This document shows positions 4,931 to 5,643 of a stretch of DNA of 5,643 nt, piece after piece. Every line of letters starts with the position of its first letter. Position 1 is the stretch's first letter. The stretch spans positions 1-5,643 of the forward strand of contig DBCY01000145.1 of the NCBI GenBank assembly GCA_002293295.1, read 5' to 3'. Source of the DNA: Ruminococcus sp. UBA946. GTDB lineage: Bacteria; Bacillota; Clostridia; Oscillospirales; Ruminococcaceae. Made by a program: the position numbers and the translations under genes. The notes beneath the pieces were generated by a model that saw only the letters and a program-made list of their open reading frames with translations, made no database searches and was not told where the DNA came from.

Positions 4931-5596
4931 ATGAACGGATTAAAAAGCGACCGTTTTATTGAAGAAAATCTGGGGCTGGTACATTTATGCGCAAACCGTT
5001 TCCGGGGCAGGGGTATCGAATATGACGACTTATACGGCGCCGGCTGTATCGGTCTTATCAAGGCAAGCTCAGGATTTGACACTGAGCGGGGTGTAAAGTT
5101 TTCGACATATGCCGTGCCCGTAATCCTGGGTGAAATAAAAAGATTGTTCCGGGACGGAGGTTCTGTGAAGGTAAGCCGTCCGCTTAAGGAGTTATCGCTT
5201 AAAATTTCCCATATAAAAGACCGTTTCCAGCTGGAAAACGGACGCGAACCGGTAATATCGGAACTATGCAGTCTGACCGGCGCTGACGAGGATGATATAA
5301 TAGAAGCCCTGTCAATTTCCATGCCTCCCCTGTCGCTGACCGAAAATACTGATGATGAGAACGGGGGGCAAATTGATATTGCCACTCCTTCGCCCGATTT
5401 GGAAATGGTTGATATCCTTTCGCTCAGGCAGGCTCTGGGACTTTTGAACGAAGACGACAGGCAGCTTTTATACATGCGTTATTTCAAGAACATGACCCAG
5501 ACCGAAACGGCTAAAATACTGTCGATGTCGCAGGTTCAGGTGTCAAGGAGGGAAAAGAAGCTGCTTGGGATACTTAAGGGGTATTTACTCGAGTAG
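4931..5596 (+). CDS. sigF: Forespore-specific RNA polymerase sigma factor SigF (short N terminus)
   Basis: A 221-residue sigma-70 family protein directing early forespore transcription, controlled by the two preceding genes. Region 2 spans about residues 9-76: E12-N-L-G-L-V, D32-D-L (core-binding part), then F57-S-T-Y-A-V-P-V-I-L-G-E-I-K-R71, the -10 recognition and melting helix. V79-K-V-S-R83 and the following helices make region 3. Region 4 includes L179-L-Y-M-R-Y-F and the helix-turn-helix at 189-212, with S200-Q-V-Q-V-S-R206, the sporulation-sigma signature. B. subtilis SigF has about 255 residues; this one starts roughly 30 later, so the region 1.2 helix is missing. TAA at 4928-4930 lies in frame directly before ATG4931, so no upstream extension exists in this sequence. 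SigF rather than SigG is inferred from the adjoining spoIIAA-spoIIAB. Confidence 0.93.
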   Translation: MNGLKSDRFIEENLGLVHLCANRFRGRGIEYDDLYGAGCIGLIKASSGFDTERGVKFSTYAVPVILGEIKRLFRDGGSVKVSRPLKELSLKISHIKDRFQLENGREPVISELCSLTGADEDDIIEALSISMPPLSLTENTDDENGGQIDIATPSPDLEMVDILSLRQALGLLNEDDRQLLYMRYFKNMTQTETAKILSMSQVQVSRREKKLLGILKGYLLE

Positions 5597-5621
5597 TTGT
5601 CAGAAAATAGCAACCGGAAAT

Positions 5622-5637
5622 AATTAACAATTAACAA
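5622..5637. repeat. Short AT-rich tandem repeat at the window end
   Basis: AATTAAC occurs twice in a row (5622-5628 and 5629-5635), followed by AAT. This resembles the edge of AT-rich AATTAAC-type intergenic repeats seen in clostridial genomes, but only two units are in view. It lies 25 nt after the sigF stop codon. No terminator is visible between sigF and the window end. Confidence 0.35.
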
Positions 5638-5643
5638 TGGTGG

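Noticed and set aside
4732..5475. A long open frame on the minus strand (247 codons) opposite spoIIAB and sigF.
   Set aside because: It lies wholly antisense to two clear, conserved genes, shows low-complexity Ser/Pro/Arg composition and no family resemblance.
1..5643. CRISPR arrays, tRNA or rRNA genes, transposases, phage genes.
   Set aside because: No spaced direct repeats, cloverleaf-like elements, transposase motifs or phage-like proteins were seen.

Overview
The window reads as a chromosomal piece of a low-GC, endospore-forming Firmicute. The spoIIAA-spoIIAB-sigF operon is diagnostic. AT-rich codon use, AAAGGA-type ribosome binding sites and AT-rich intergenic repeats suggest a clostridial lineage, possibly Ruminococcaceae/Oscillospiraceae; that family-level placement is inference. 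Every supported gene is on the + strand.

Layout. (1) 1-159: a leader with a large imperfect hairpin (21-79) and a probable sigma-A promoter whose -10 lies in a dyad (98-114). (2) 160-2522: three polytopic membrane proteins of the Rnf/Nqr ion-pump family, in the order RnfD-like, RnfE-like (29-nt overlap, GTG start) and RnfA-like (106-nt gap with its own probable promoter). (3) 2564-3784: a membrane-anchored extracytoplasmic protein with a putative glycoside-hydrolase domain of the DUF4015 type, 41 nt behind the RnfA-like gene, followed by a 14-bp stem-loop. (4) 3785-4111: a 327-nt gap with no credible gene, holding the stem-loop, a perfect 14-bp palindrome and weak promoter signals. (5) 4112-5596: anti-anti-sigma factor SpoIIAA, anti-sigma kinase SpoIIAB and forespore sigma factor SigF. 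(6) 5597-5643: a short tail with the start of an AT-rich direct repeat.

The most interesting part is the membrane trio. It aligns without gaps to RnfE and RnfA around the usual metal-binding motifs, but three of the four cysteines that ligate the intramembrane [2Fe-2S] cluster in Rnf/Nqr are replaced (RnfE-like Ala40 and Ser123, RnfA-like Ser29); only RnfA-like Cys117 remains. The RnfD-like protein has no S/T-G-A-T flavinylation motif; at the expected place it reads H-N-S-I-P, with Ile where the FMN-bearing Thr should be. The redox subunits RnfC, RnfG and RnfB are absent from this cluster: a promoter region lies upstream and a hydrolase gene downstream. The cluster therefore looks like a redox-dead derivative of the Rnf membrane core, probably reused for something other than NADH/ferredoxin electron transfer, and transcriptionally linked to a surface glycosidase-like protein. 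Its function is unknown.

The spoIIA operon looks functional: the phospho-acceptor serine in SpoIIAA, the ATP-binding boxes in SpoIIAB and the DNA-binding regions of SigF are all present. SigF is short at its N terminus compared with Bacillus subtilis SigF, and its ribosome binding site can fold into a small hairpin.
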